Source of the DNA: Vibrio barjaei
GTDB lineage: Bacteria; Pseudomonadota; Gammaproteobacteria; Enterobacterales; Vibrionaceae
Reading direction: 5' to 3'
NCBI RefSeq assembly: GCF_001639065.2
Contig: NZ_LQXO02000009.1
Location: 333,666-397,665 of the forward strand
Length of the DNA: 64,000 nt
The notes under the pieces are model-generated. The model was not told where the DNA came from. It searched no databases and saw only the letters and a list, made by a program, of their open reading frames with translations. Of the stretch, positions 19,815 through 27,776 are shown piece by piece (the first letter of the stretch is position 1; each line of letters opens with the position of its first letter). The position numbers and the translations under genes are program-made.

Positions 19815-20566
19815 GATAAGGCCTGAGCGTCAATAAGTGAGCGGATTGCTTTGGCGACTCGAATTGACGCCTCATTGTCTCCATGCACACAGAGTGTCTC
19901 GGCATCTAACTTCAACGTTTTATTGTCAATGGTTTGTACAGAATGTTGTGAGACTAAGGATGAGGCTTGCCCAAGAATATCGGTTTCAGAGTGAAGCACT
20001 GCGCCTTCTAGATTTCGCGGCGCCAATAAACCAGAGGTTTGGTAGCGTCTATCAACAAACGCTTCGAATATTAATGATGCTCCACATTGACTCGCCATTT
20101 TGGAGTGGGTCATGGCACGATTTGTTGCCAGTAGCATAAGAGGCAAATTCATAGAGGCCGACACCATTAGCATACACCTCAAAATATCATCGGACTGCAT
20201 CATATCGTTATATAACGCGCCGTGTGGCTTAAAATAACTTACATGACTGCCTTGGTATTCTGTCAGTGCTTTAAGAGCGCCAATCTGATAAAGCACGGAG
20301 TGAATGAGGGCGTTTTGTGTCATTGGTATTGAGCGCCGCCCAAACCCCTCTTTATCGGCATACCCAGGATGGGCACCAATTGTAACCTGATGTGTGACAC
20401 AGAGTTCGATAGTCTTAATCATGTTGTCAGGATCAGAGGCATGAAAGCCACAGGCAATGTTAGCCATATCAAGAAGTGGGATTAAGGAGGCATCTTGTCC
20501 CATTTTCCAAGGGCCGAAACTTTCACCAACATCTCCGTTAAGTTTAAACATAGTGTCCAATTCCAT
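19811..20566 (-). CDS. pxpA: 5-oxoprolinase subunit A (LamB/YcsF family)
   Basis: About 251 residues of the LamB/YcsF family: FKLNGDVGESFGPWKMG, MANIACGFHASDPDNM, TIGAHPGYADKEGFGRRS and SYFKPHGALYNDMM hold the conserved Asp/His/Glu residues of the putative active site. The frame is open 36 codons further upstream, but the family begins near MELDTMFKLNG, so I use ATG at 20566; ATG at 20551 (246 residues) is equally possible. It is first in pxpABC and lies about 90 bases after an intrinsic terminator in its own leader, which implies attenuation-type control or readthrough. Confidence 0.9.
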   Translation of the reverse strand: MELDTMFKLNGDVGESFGPWKMGQDASLIPLLDMANIACGFHASDPDNMIKTIELCVTHQVTIGAHPGYADKEGFGRRSIPMTQNALIHSVLYQIGALKALTEYQGSHVSYFKPHGALYNDMMQSDDILRCMLMVSASMNLPLMLLATNRAMTHSKMASQCGASLIFEAFVDRRYQTSGLLAPRNLEGAVLHSETDILGQASSLVSQHSVQTIDNKTLKLDAETLCVHGDNEASIRVAKAIRSLIDAQALS

Positions 20567-20656
20567 TTGACCATCTATTACTGAGTATGGGGAATAGGTT
20601 AATTGTTTACAAATCAGAAAAGTAGACGTGAGAAGGAAGTTTGAGAGACGAGTAAG

Positions 20657-20694
20657 AAAAAAAATTCGCGGCATAGCCGGGGGACCATACCGCG
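20657..20694 (-). terminator. Intrinsic terminator within the pxpA leader
   Basis: On the minus strand CGCGGTATGG pairs with CTATGCCGCG (two G-U pairs) around a TCCCCCGG loop, followed by AATTTTTTTT. It is located about 90 bases before pxpA, so it must either end a separate small RNA or be conditionally read through. Confidence 0.8.
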
Positions 20695-20815
20695 GGTGCC
20701 AATGACACCTTCGCTTGCTGCCGGAGTGATGCGGTTAACCACATCACCTCTGGAATTTCGATTAACAGGAGCAGGTTTGCTCTGTTGGGATTTACTATAA
20801 GCAGTTCCACTTATT
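20657..20815 (-). ncRNA. Structured leader RNA upstream of pxpABC (candidate riboswitch, attenuator or small RNA)
   Basis: Read on the minus strand, four hairpins follow one another. First is AACAG-AGCA/TGCT-CTGTT (20782-20786 with 20764-20768, extended inward). Second is a 9-bp stem CCACATCAC/GTGATGCGG on the plus strand (20739-20747 with 20726-20734, TTAA loop). Third is GACACC/GGTGCC (20704-20709 with 20695-20700). Last is a 10-bp G+C-rich stem (20685-20694 with 20667-20676) followed by eight Ts. The whole is about 160 nt and stands out from its AT-rich surroundings. I do not recognise it as a known riboswitch class. The 5' end is a guess. Confidence 0.6.
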
Positions 20816-21010
20816 TTCCTTATAAAAAAAACGGCAACTTATTATGAGTATTACGCCATTGTTTTTTGTTTTTGTTAATATATTGATATTAAAGGGTTTT
20901 ATTTTTATTTATCTTTTTTGCTAGTCATCTTTTCGTCATGAAGGTTGGGTTTGTTTTCCGAAATTGACGTAATTGACGGAAACATTTTGACAAATATTGC
21001 AGTTGCGTTG

Positions 21011-21031
21011 GCGCTAAAATTGATTTAGCGC
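21011..21031. promoter_or_regulatory. Inverted repeat upstream of feoA
   Basis: GCGCTAAA (21011-21018) and TTTAGCGC (21024-21031) form a perfect 8-bp inverted repeat around ATTGA, 74 bases before feoA. Iron-uptake promoters usually carry Fur (and often FNR) sites. The AT-rich TTATTGTTAATGTTAATATT at about 21063-21082 is the best Fur-like candidate, but it is a weak match. Function of the repeat is unknown. Confidence 0.4.
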
Positions 21032-21104
21032 AATGCGAAACCTTAGTTTTTAAATATAAAATTATTGTTAATGTTAATATTTCTCATTACCAATCATAGT
21101 TTGG

Positions 21105-21341
21105 GTGGATTTAATGAAACTTGCTGATTTGAATATCGGAAGCAGTGGAAAAATCACTGCACTGACAGGACTGTCGAATGATGTCCGTAAAAAACTGATG
21201 GTAATGGGATTATTACCTAATACCGAAGTTAAAGTTATTCGTCGAGCTCCAATGGGTGACCCTCTGCAAATTGAGGTTCGTGGCGTCTCTTTGGCTGTTC
21301 GCAATAACATAGCGCAAGCTATAGAAGTGGAGTCAGTGTAA
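21105..21341 (+). CDS. feoA: Ferrous iron transport protein A
   Basis: Small 78-residue cytoplasmic SH3-like protein (MKLADLNIGSSGKITALTG... LPNTEVKVIRRAPMGDPLQIEVRGVSLAVR). It supports FeoB-dependent Fe(II) uptake, probably by binding FeoB in the cytosol. Ribosome-binding site GGGTGG precedes the ATG. Its stop overlaps the feoB start by one base (TAATG). It is first in feoABC. Confidence 0.95.
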   Translation: MDLMKLADLNIGSSGKITALTGLSNDVRKKLMVMGLLPNTEVKVIRRAPMGDPLQIEVRGVSLAVRNNIAQAIEVESV

Positions 21342-23611
21342 TGAACTACACCATTCTGACAGTCGGTAACCCGAACAGCGGTAAAACGACCTTATTCAAT
21401 GGTCTTACAGGTGCTAAGCAACAAGTTGGTAACTGGGCTGGTGTCACGGTAGAAAAGAAAACTGGTCAATATCATCACGCGGGTGATGACTTTCAACTTA
21501 CAGATTTGCCGGGGATCTACGCGTTAGATAGTGGCAATGATGGTAACAGTATTGATGAATCGATAGCTTCTCGCGCTGTCCTGACTCATCCTGCTGATCT
21601 TATCATTAACGTTGTTGATGCCACCAGTTTAGAGCGCAGCTTGTATATGACGCTCCAGCTACGTGAGCTGGGTCGCCCTATGGTAGTTGTACTTAACAAG
21701 ATGGATGCGTTAAAGCGTGAACGAGTAAAATTGGATATTGCCGGGCTTGAGAAAGCGCTTGGCTGTCCGGTGATGACGCTATCTGCGACGGATAAAGACC
21801 AAGTCAGAAATCTAAAAGAACGGCTACACAAAACAGTAGTTCAAGGTCTTACCCTTGATGCTCTTGCCATTAATTACGGCGCAGAAATGGAGCAGGCTAT
21901 TGCGAAAGTGGAACCTGTTTTTGCCGGAGAAACGGTTAATTCGCGAGCACTAGCGATTCGTGCATTAGAAAAAGATGTGATGGTGTTGAACTCATTGACA
22001 TCAGAACAGCGTGACGACATCGAACTGGCTGGCAAGCAAACTCAACTTGATATCGATCTACAGGTTGCTGATACCAAATACACGTTCCTGCACGAACAAT
22101 GTAAGAAACTTCGCCGTAGTGAAGGTAAGCTAAGTCGCAGCTTCACTGAAAAAGTAGACGCACTTATTCTGAACAAGTGGGTGGGTGTGCCATTCTTCTT
22201 TGTGGTGATGTACCTAATGTTTATGTTCTCCATTAACATTGGTAGCGCATTTATCGACTTCTTTGACATTGGTGTCGGTGCGTTGCTGGTTGATGGTGGA
22301 CACTATCTACTGGATGGACATTTACCTGTTTGGCTTGTAACGCTTATTGCTGACGGTGTCGGTGGCGGTATTCAAACGGTAGCTACCTTTATCCCAGTGA
22401 TTGCAGCTCTGTACCTTTTCCTTGCTGTTCTTGAGAGCTCTGGTTACATGTCTCGTGCCGCGTTCGTGCTAGATAAAGTTATGCAAAAAATCGGTCTGCC
22501 GGGCAAAGCATTCGTACCTCTGGTTTTAGGTTTTGGCTGTAACGTACCTTCCATTATGGCAACTCGTACCCTAGACCAAGAGCGTGAGCGCAAACTCGCC
22601 GCATCCATGGCACCATTTATGTCGTGTGGTGCTCGCCTTCCTGTGTATGCCTTGTTCGCCGCGGCTTTCTTCCCAGAAAGCGGTCAAAATGTGGTATTCG
22701 CTTTGTACATCCTTGGTATTGTAGCGGCAGTATTTACAGGTTTAATACTTAAGCACACCATCTACCCAGGTTCGAGTGATAGCTTAGTTATGGAAATGCC
22801 AGACTATGAGCTGCCAACCTTCCAAAACGTCATGATCAAAACATGGCAGAAACTGAAGCGCTTTGTATTAGGTGCAGGTAAAACTATCGTAGTAGTTGTG
22901 ACTATTTTGAGCTTCCTAAATTCTGTTGGTACAGACGGCTCATTCGGTAATGAAGATAGCGAAAACTCAGTACTGTCGAAAGCGGCTCAAGTGGTTACTC
23001 CGGTCTTTTCACCTATGGGTGTACAGCAAGATAACTGGCCAGCGACGGTGGGTATTATCACTGGTATTTTTGCGAAGGAAGCGGTCGTGGGTACACTCAA
23101 TAGCCTTTACACTTCGAGTGAAGGTGAAGAGAGTGAATATGATTTGATGGGTAGCCTACAAGAAGCGGTTGAATCTATTCCGGCGAATCTATCTGGCCTT
23201 AGCTACTCTGATCCTCTAGGTGTTGATGTTGGTGATCTTACTGATTCCTCTGCCGTAGCTGAAGAGCAGGCCGTAGATACATCAATCTTTGGTAACCTAA
23301 AAGGCTACTTTGTCACTGGCAATGCAGCGTTTGCTTACTTGATATTTATCTTGCTTTACACGCCATGCGTTGCAGCAATGGGTGCTTACGTTAAAGAGTT
23401 TGGTCAAAAATACGCACGCTTTATCGCGGTATGGACAATGGGTCTAGCCTACGGAAGTGCAACGCTGTATTACCAGGTTACTCATTTCACGGCTCATCCT
23501 ATGACTAGTGCTGCTTGGATCGCTGCCATTCTGTTAGTGTGTGTACTGGTGTTCAAGCTACTGCAAAGCGAAGGCCGAAAACAGAGTGCACTAGAGGCGC
23601 AAACTGCATGA
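21341..23611 (+). CDS. feoB: Ferrous iron transporter B
   Basis: Main Fe(II) permease of the inner membrane, 756 residues. The N-terminal G-protein domain has G1 GNPNSGKTT, G3 DLPGIYAL and G4 NKMD. A helical guanine-nucleotide-dissociation-inhibitor-like domain (~170-270) links it to the two Gate domains with the conserved GFGCNVPSIMATRTL and the second Gate motif around GIFAKEAVVGTL. A charged insertion rich in Ser/Glu (~570-640) separates the later helices. Nucleotide hydrolysis drives or gates iron entry. The feoC start overlaps its stop (ATGA). Confidence 0.97.
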   Translation: MNYTILTVGNPNSGKTTLFNGLTGAKQQVGNWAGVTVEKKTGQYHHAGDDFQLTDLPGIYALDSGNDGNSIDESIASRAVLTHPADLIINVVDATSLERSLYMTLQLRELGRPMVVVLNKMDALKRERVKLDIAGLEKALGCPVMTLSATDKDQVRNLKERLHKTVVQGLTLDALAINYGAEMEQAIAKVEPVFAGETVNSRALAIRALEKDVMVLNSLTSEQRDDIELAGKQTQLDIDLQVADTKYTFLHEQCKKLRRSEGKLSRSFTEKVDALILNKWVGVPFFFVVMYLMFMFSINIGSAFIDFFDIGVGALLVDGGHYLLDGHLPVWLVTLIADGVGGGIQTVATFIPVIAALYLFLAVLESSGYMSRAAFVLDKVMQKIGLPGKAFVPLVLGFGCNVPSIMATRTLDQERERKLAASMAPFMSCGARLPVYALFAAAFFPESGQNVVFALYILGIVAAVFTGLILKHTIYPGSSDSLVMEMPDYELPTFQNVMIKTWQKLKRFVLGAGKTIVVVVTILSFLNSVGTDGSFGNEDSENSVLSKAAQVVTPVFSPMGVQQDNWPATVGIITGIFAKEAVVGTLNSLYTSSEGEESEYDLMGSLQEAVESIPANLSGLSYSDPLGVDVGDLTDSSAVAEEQAVDTSIFGNLKGYFVTGNAAFAYLIFILLYTPCVAAMGAYVKEFGQKYARFIAVWTMGLAYGSATLYYQVTHFTAHPMTSAAWIAAILLVCVLVFKLLQSEGRKQSALEAQTA

Positions 23612-23838
23612 TTCTTACAGAGTTAAAATCATTCATTGAAATGCATCCTGGCGCGAGTCGTCAGGAGATTGCTAAGAAGTTCTCGCTCAGTGAAGATGGT
23701 GTTGACGCGATGTTGTCCGTATGGATTCGTAAGGGCACAGTATCACGCATGCTTGATACCAATAAATCCGATCAAGTGACACGTGTGCGTTACGCTATGA
23801 ATCGTAACGATGGTTTATCGGTTACCGTTACTATGTAA
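23608..23838 (+). CDS. feoC: FeoC-like winged-helix protein
   Basis: 76 residues starting at ATG 23608, which overlaps the feoB stop (a longer open frame upstream lies inside feoB and is not the start). The winged-helix segment MILTELKSFIEMHPGASRQEIAKKFSLSEDGVDAMLSVWIRKGTVSRM matches FeoC. It contains no cysteine at all, so it cannot hold the Fe-S cluster proposed for enterobacterial FeoC. Vibrio FeoC proteins are known to lack these cysteines and to act through FeoB. Confidence 0.93.
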   Translation: MILTELKSFIEMHPGASRQEIAKKFSLSEDGVDAMLSVWIRKGTVSRMLDTNKSDQVTRVRYAMNRNDGLSVTVTM

Positions 23839-23861
23839 AACGTGATTGAGTCATTATATAA

Positions 23862-23893
23862 ATAGCCGCCCAATTAGGGCGGCTTTTTTTATT
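23862..23893. terminator. Bidirectional terminator after feoABC
   Basis: AGCCGCCC (23864-23871) pairs with GGGCGGCT (23877-23884) around AATTA, followed by TTTTTT. It sits between feoC and the convergent UPF0114 gene, whose last codons overlap the T-run. Confidence 0.9.
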
Positions 23894-24392
23894 TATGTTG
23901 ATTGAGACCTAATAACTTGAGGCCACCGCTTAGCAAAACAATCGCACTTGGCAAGACCAGCATTTCCCACTGAAGTTGGTTAAAGTTGATCAGCACCAGT
24001 TCAAGGAACTTGACGAAGAGGATGATGATAATGACCTCGGCCAGTTTGTTTTTTAAGTGACCGATGTTTGGCGTTTTAATCCAGCTCAGAGTTGAGTCTG
24101 TCTCTTTGGCGGTTTTATTCTTGATAAATAAGGTGTACACCCCATGTGAAAAAATAAACAGCACTAAAGCGACTAAGAAGGTATCCAAAGATTTAATAAG
24201 GTAGCTGATAGCAATATCAGCGCGGTCTAGGTGTAGTAACTCGGAAGGTGGCTCGGCGTTCAACAAGAACACACCAAACGCATTGTAAGTCTTTGCGGCA
24301 CCAATTAGGAACAATAAGACAGAGCCAGCCATAGAGCCAATGATGGCAATCCAGCTGACATAACGGAATTGAACTAATAATCTTTTGGTCAT
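23889..24392 (-). CDS. UPF0114 (YqhA family) inner-membrane protein
   Basis: 167 residues with four predicted membrane helices: YVSWIAIIGSMAGSVLLFLIGA, SLDTFLVALVLFIFSHGVYTLFI, AEVIIIILFVKFLELVLI and MLVLPSAIVLLSGGLKLLGL. The pattern, including the HLKNKLAEVI segment, matches the YqhA/UPF0114 family, whose function is not established. It is monocistronic. A 168-bp gap separates it from the HIT gene, containing an 11-bp inverted repeat. Confidence 0.85.
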   Translation of the reverse strand: MTKRLLVQFRYVSWIAIIGSMAGSVLLFLIGAAKTYNAFGVFLLNAEPPSELLHLDRADIAISYLIKSLDTFLVALVLFIFSHGVYTLFIKNKTAKETDSTLSWIKTPNIGHLKNKLAEVIIIILFVKFLELVLINFNQLQWEMLVLPSAIVLLSGGLKLLGLNQHK

Positions 24393-24489
24393 GACTTGCT
24401 CCTATATTTCAACGGGGCAAGTTTATAGAGAAATTGGATTCGTGATAATAATAGGATTTCTTTAAAGATTATTACGAATACGTAATAGT

Positions 24490-24523
24490 ACCCAAGATCT
24501 TTATTCGAGCAGAGATCTTGGGT
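24490..24523. repeat. Inverted repeat between UPF0114 and HIT genes
   Basis: ACCCAAGATCT (24490-24500) pairs perfectly with AGATCTTGGGT (24513-24523) around a 12-base loop, 38 bases downstream of the HIT gene stop on the minus strand. The T-run is poor, so it is only a possible terminator. Confidence 0.5.
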
Positions 24524-24560
24524 AAAAAGGCCAATGGTCAGTCGCTGTTAATAGGCGACA

Positions 24561-24989
24561 TTAACCGCGTGTAAACAAGCTGCTTAAGGAAAGGACATTA
24601 CCGATGCGTGTCATGATGTCCGCTTGTTCTTCATAGCTGCGTTGCTCGCCTTTGGTGTTGCCCCATACAGGACCTGGCCACGCAATGTCGTCTTTGAATC
24701 GAGCAATATGATGGATATGCAGTTGCGGCACCATGTTTCCTAATGCGCCAAGGTTGAGCTTGTCAGGTCTAAAAGTCGCTTCGAGCGCTTGAGCCACGGC
24801 TTGAGACTCTAGCAAAAACTGCTGCTGTTCCTTCATTGGTAAGTGATGAAGTTCTTTTAAGTTTTCACGCTTCGGAACCAAGATGACCCAAGGAACCGCA
24901 CTGTCCTTGCTCAGGAGGGCAACGCAAAGTGGAAAGTGACCGATGACAGTAGTGTCTTTGGCGAGTTGAGGGTGCAGTTCAAAGCTCAT
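24561..24989 (-). CDS. HIT-domain protein (histidine triad hydrolase/transferase)
   Basis: 142 residues. The histidine-triad motif is seen as PQLHIHHIAR, with the substrate-side segment SAVPWVILVPKRENLKELHHLP typical of HIT nucleotide hydrolases. Such proteins hydrolyse nucleotidyl phosphoramidates or dinucleotides; the substrate here is not predictable. It has a GGAAT ribosome-binding site and lies downstream of argS, separated by the argS terminator. Confidence 0.88.
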   Translation of the reverse strand: MSFELHPQLAKDTTVIGHFPLCVALLSKDSAVPWVILVPKRENLKELHHLPMKEQQQFLLESQAVAQALEATFRPDKLNLGALGNMVPQLHIHHIARFKDDIAWPGPVWGNTKGEQRSYEEQADIMTRIGNVLSLSSLFTRG

Positions 24990-25039
24990 GGTGTTAATTC
25001 CGTTGTCATAATGAGGGACTCAGTATACGTCAGATAAAA

Positions 25040-25071
25040 CAAAAGGTTGACGCTTTCACGTCAACCTTTGT
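25040..25071 (-). terminator. Intrinsic terminator of argS
   Basis: AAAGGTTGACG (25042-25052) pairs with CGTCAACCTTT (25059-25069). On the minus strand the stem is followed by TGTTTTAT, placing it just after the argS stop. Confidence 0.75.
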
Positions 25072-25099
25072 GTATTCATTACCATTTACGGAGTGGTAA

Positions 25100-26833
25100 T
25101 TACATGCGTTCTAGCGTTTCGATACCAAGCAGTTCTAGACCTTGCTGGATAGTCTTAGCTGTTAATGCTGCGAGTTTTAGACGGCTTTGCTTAACGCTTT
25201 CATCTTCAGCAATAAGAATTGGACATGCTTCGTAGAAGCTAGAGAATTGACCTGCAAGCTCAAATAAGTAGCTACACATAATGTGAGGCTGACCTTCACG
25301 AGCAACAGATTGTACGGCTTCCTCGAATTGCAGTAGTTTAGCAACTAACGCTTTCTCTTTCTCATCAGTGATCTTAATGTCACCAGAAAGCTCGTCCATT
25401 GATACGCCAGCTTTTGCAAAGATAGACGCTACACGAGTGTAAGCGTACTGCATGTAAGGAGCAGTGTTACCTTCAAACGCTAGCATGTTGTCCCAATCGA
25501 ACACGTAGTCTGTAGTACGATGCTTAGAAAGGTCTGCATACTTAACCGCTGCCATTGCTACCGTGTTAGCGATATTTGCTTTCTCTTCAGCATCTAGTTC
25601 TGGATTTTTCGACTCGATTAACGCTGTAGCGCGCTCTACTGCTTCGTCTAGAAGATCAGCAAGGCGAACCGTACCGCCTGCACGTGTTTTGAATGGGCGA
25701 CCATCTTTACCTAGCATCATACCAAATGCGTGGTGCTCAAGGCTGGTTGATTCTGGTACATAACCAGCCTTGCGAACGATAGTCCAAGCTTGCTGTAGGT
25801 GTTGGTGCTGACGTGAATCGATGAAGTAAAGAACGCGGTCTGCACCAAGCTTCTCGTAGCGATATTTCGCACAAGCGATGTCAGTCGTGGTGTATAGGAA
25901 GCCGCCATCACGTTTTTGGATGATAACACCCATTGGCTCGCCATCTTTATTCTTGTATTCGTCAAGGAATACCACTTGTGCGCCGTCATCTTCAACTGCT
26001 AGACCTTTTTCTTTCAGGTCTTGCACAATGCCAGGTAGCATGTCGTTATACATACTTTCACCCATCACATCGTCACGCGTTAACGATACATTTAGGCGAT
26101 CGTAGTTGCGTTGGTTCTGGATCATAGTAACGTCAACGAGCTTCTTCCACATTTCAGAGCAGAACTCATCGCCACCTTGCAGTTTTACTACGTAACCACG
26201 TGCGCGCTCTGCAAACTCGGCATCTTCGTCATACAGCTTTTTAGATTCGCGATAGAATGCTTCAAGGTCAGAGAGTTCCATTGAAACTTCACCAGACTCT
26301 TGTTGAACGCGTTCTAGGTTAGCGATAAGCATACCGAACTGAGTACCCCAGTCACCGATGTGGTTAGCACGGATAACGTTATGACCTAAAAACTCTAGGG
26401 TACGAACAACCGCATCACCGATGATGGTTGAACGAAGGTGACCAACGTGCATTTCTTTCGCTACGTTTGGTGCAGAGTAGTCAGCAACGATGGTTTGTTG
26501 TTCTTGAGAAGCTACACCTAGGCGTGCATCCGCCAGTGCTTCATCACCTTGCTTTGCAAGAAATTCTTCGCTTAGGAAGATGTTAATAAAGCCAGGACCA
26601 GCAATTTCAGTTTTGCTTGCAATTCCATCTAGGTCCAAAACGTCCAGAACCTTCTGTGCGAATTCTCGTGGATTTGTACCCAATTTCTTAGCAACGCCCA
26701 TTACGCCATTTGCTTGGTAGTCACCAAACTGTGGTTTCGCAGATTGGCGAACAGCAGCAGGACTGCCTGCAGGTGCGCCAGCGGCTTCTAGAGCCTGAGA
26801 TACTTTGTCGTTGATCAGTGCTTGGATATTCAC
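25100..26833 (-). CDS. argS: Arginyl-tRNA synthetase
   Basis: Class I synthetase charging tRNA-Arg, 577 residues, the E. coli length, when started at GTG 26833 ([21 protein letters not shown]), which aligns with E. coli MNIQALL and has AAGGA 7 bases upstream. The frame is open 23 codons further but that would be extra. The HIGH-type motif is seen in [20 protein letters not shown]. The C-terminal DALR anticodon-binding domain ends in [43 protein letters not shown]. It diverges from yecM, as in E. coli neighbourhoods. Confidence 0.97.
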   Translation of the reverse strand: MNIQALINDKVSQALEAAGAPAGSPAAVRQSAKPQFGDYQANGVMGVAKKLGTNPREFAQKVLDVLDLDGIASKTEIAGPGFINIFLSEEFLAKQGDEALADARLGVASQEQQTIVADYSAPNVAKEMHVGHLRSTIIGDAVVRTLEFLGHNVIRANHIGDWGTQFGMLIANLERVQQESGEVSMELSDLEAFYRESKKLYDEDAEFAERARGYVVKLQGGDEFCSEMWKKLVDVTMIQNQRNYDRLNVSLTRDDVMGESMYNDMLPGIVQDLKEKGLAVEDDGAQVVFLDEYKNKDGEPMGVIIQKRDGGFLYTTTDIACAKYRYEKLGADRVLYFIDSRQHQHLQQAWTIVRKAGYVPESTSLEHHAFGMMLGKDGRPFKTRAGGTVRLADLLDEAVERATALIESKNPELDAEEKANIANTVAMAAVKYADLSKHRTTDYVFDWDNMLAFEGNTAPYMQYAYTRVASIFAKAGVSMDELSGDIKITDEKEKALVAKLLQFEEAVQSVAREGQPHIMCSYLFELAGQFSSFYEACPILIAEDESVKQSRLKLAALTAKTIQQGLELLGIETLERM

Positions 26834-27010
26834 ACGCGTTTCCTTCAATTCTTGGAATTGGATTTCATGTTGTTCATGAAACTGTGGCAATTTGGCGCAC
26901 ATAATAGCAACTTTAACGCCAGTGACCTAGAGGGGAAGTTTGTATTTTTTCTGATTCTGGTCGAATCCTGCTACTATTTGGCGTTTGAAGTACAAAATGA
27001 GCGCTAAAAA

Positions 27011-27613
27011 ATGGAACAAACCCTGCTACAAAAAGGTCTAGTGCCTTCTCAAATGTTGAGTGAAACTGATGCCTTTCTCGATAAAATCCAGGCATTATGC
27101 AGCAAGTTATCTATAGATTTAGCAGACTACCAAGCCGATCATCTTGCTTTGAGAATCAATGATTCTGACGTGGCGAAAGCGGCTCATACCGCGTGGCTAG
27201 AATATGGCAATGTTATTTCTGAGGCGCAAATAAATGGTCGTCCAATTATCGTTTTGCAATTTGACCAAGCAATAACAAGTCGTGGTTGGTCGATTGAATG
27301 TCTTGAATTGCCTTATCCAGCAATAGGGAAGACACACCCTATTGAACACTGGGAGCACGTTGAGTTTGTTGTACCTTCAAAGGCAACAACAGCGGACGAA
27401 TACTTAGCGGATTTATGTATCATTTTTCCAGCGTTGGCTCATCGTTTGGAGCAGTTGGATGTTCTTAACATTAAAATGAAGCTATCCAGTCCTAAAGGCG
27501 AAGGAGAGCGCTTAGCTAACCCGACGGTGGCATTTAAGCACGATAACATCTGCATCAAACTTCATCCGCATAGTCTAAAAAACATTGTTGCTTCTGAACA
27601 AGCTGATATCTAG
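27011..27613 (+). CDS. yecM: YecM family protein (VOC-fold)
   Basis: 200 residues. The stretches QADHLALRINDSDVAKAA, RPIIVLQFDQAI, WSIECLELPYP and HWEHVEFVVP with conserved His/Glu positions match YecM, which has the vicinal-oxygen-chelate (glyoxalase-like) fold and potential metal ligands (H, E, E). Its reaction is unknown. Its place divergent from argS matches the E. coli arrangement. An inverted repeat (27636-27650 / 27665-27679) follows and may end the transcript. Confidence 0.88.
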   Translation: MEQTLLQKGLVPSQMLSETDAFLDKIQALCSKLSIDLADYQADHLALRINDSDVAKAAHTAWLEYGNVISEAQINGRPIIVLQFDQAITSRGWSIECLELPYPAIGKTHPIEHWEHVEFVVPSKATTADEYLADLCIIFPALAHRLEQLDVLNIKMKLSSPKGEGERLANPTVAFKHDNICIKLHPHSLKNIVASEQADI

Positions 27614-27635
27614 AGCAAAATGGTGTGAGTTATAG

Positions 27636-27679
27636 TTATTCGGGTAATGACATTAAGTGAAAGATCATTACCTGAATAA
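27636..27679. repeat. Inverted repeat after yecM
   Basis: TTATTCGGGTAATGA (27636-27650) pairs with TCATTACCTGAATAA (27665-27679) with one G-U pair and a 14-base loop. No T-run follows on the plus strand. It is a possible 3' end structure of the yecM mRNA. Confidence 0.5.
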
Positions 27680-27776
27680 GGGCTAACTTCACAAAGCCTC
27701 GACAGGCTCTTACCGATCAGTTTATCGTCAACGACTAAACTTGTAGCTGTAAACCTAGTCTGTAAGGAAACGGCAA

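Larger units (their letters stand above)
20567..21104. other. 538-bp divergent regulatory region between pxpA and feoA
   Basis: No convincing gene. The pxpA side (20567-20830) carries a GC-rich structured leader with an intrinsic terminator on the minus strand. The feoA side (20830-21104) is very AT-rich, with an inverted repeat at 21011-21031 and the feoA ribosome-binding site. A 67-codon frame on the minus strand (20607-20810) spans the hairpins and shows no family resemblance, so I do not call it a gene. Confidence 0.7.

Noticed and set aside
20607..20810. 67-codon open frame on the minus strand in the pxpA leader
   Set aside because: It spans all four leader hairpins and the terminator, starts with GTG without a clear family or leader-peptide codon pattern, and its base composition is explained by RNA structure.
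20657..20815. Assigning the leader to a named riboswitch class (TPP, glycine, lysine, cobalamin, guanidine, ZTP, glutamine)
   Set aside because: None of the core motifs of those classes as I know them could be found.
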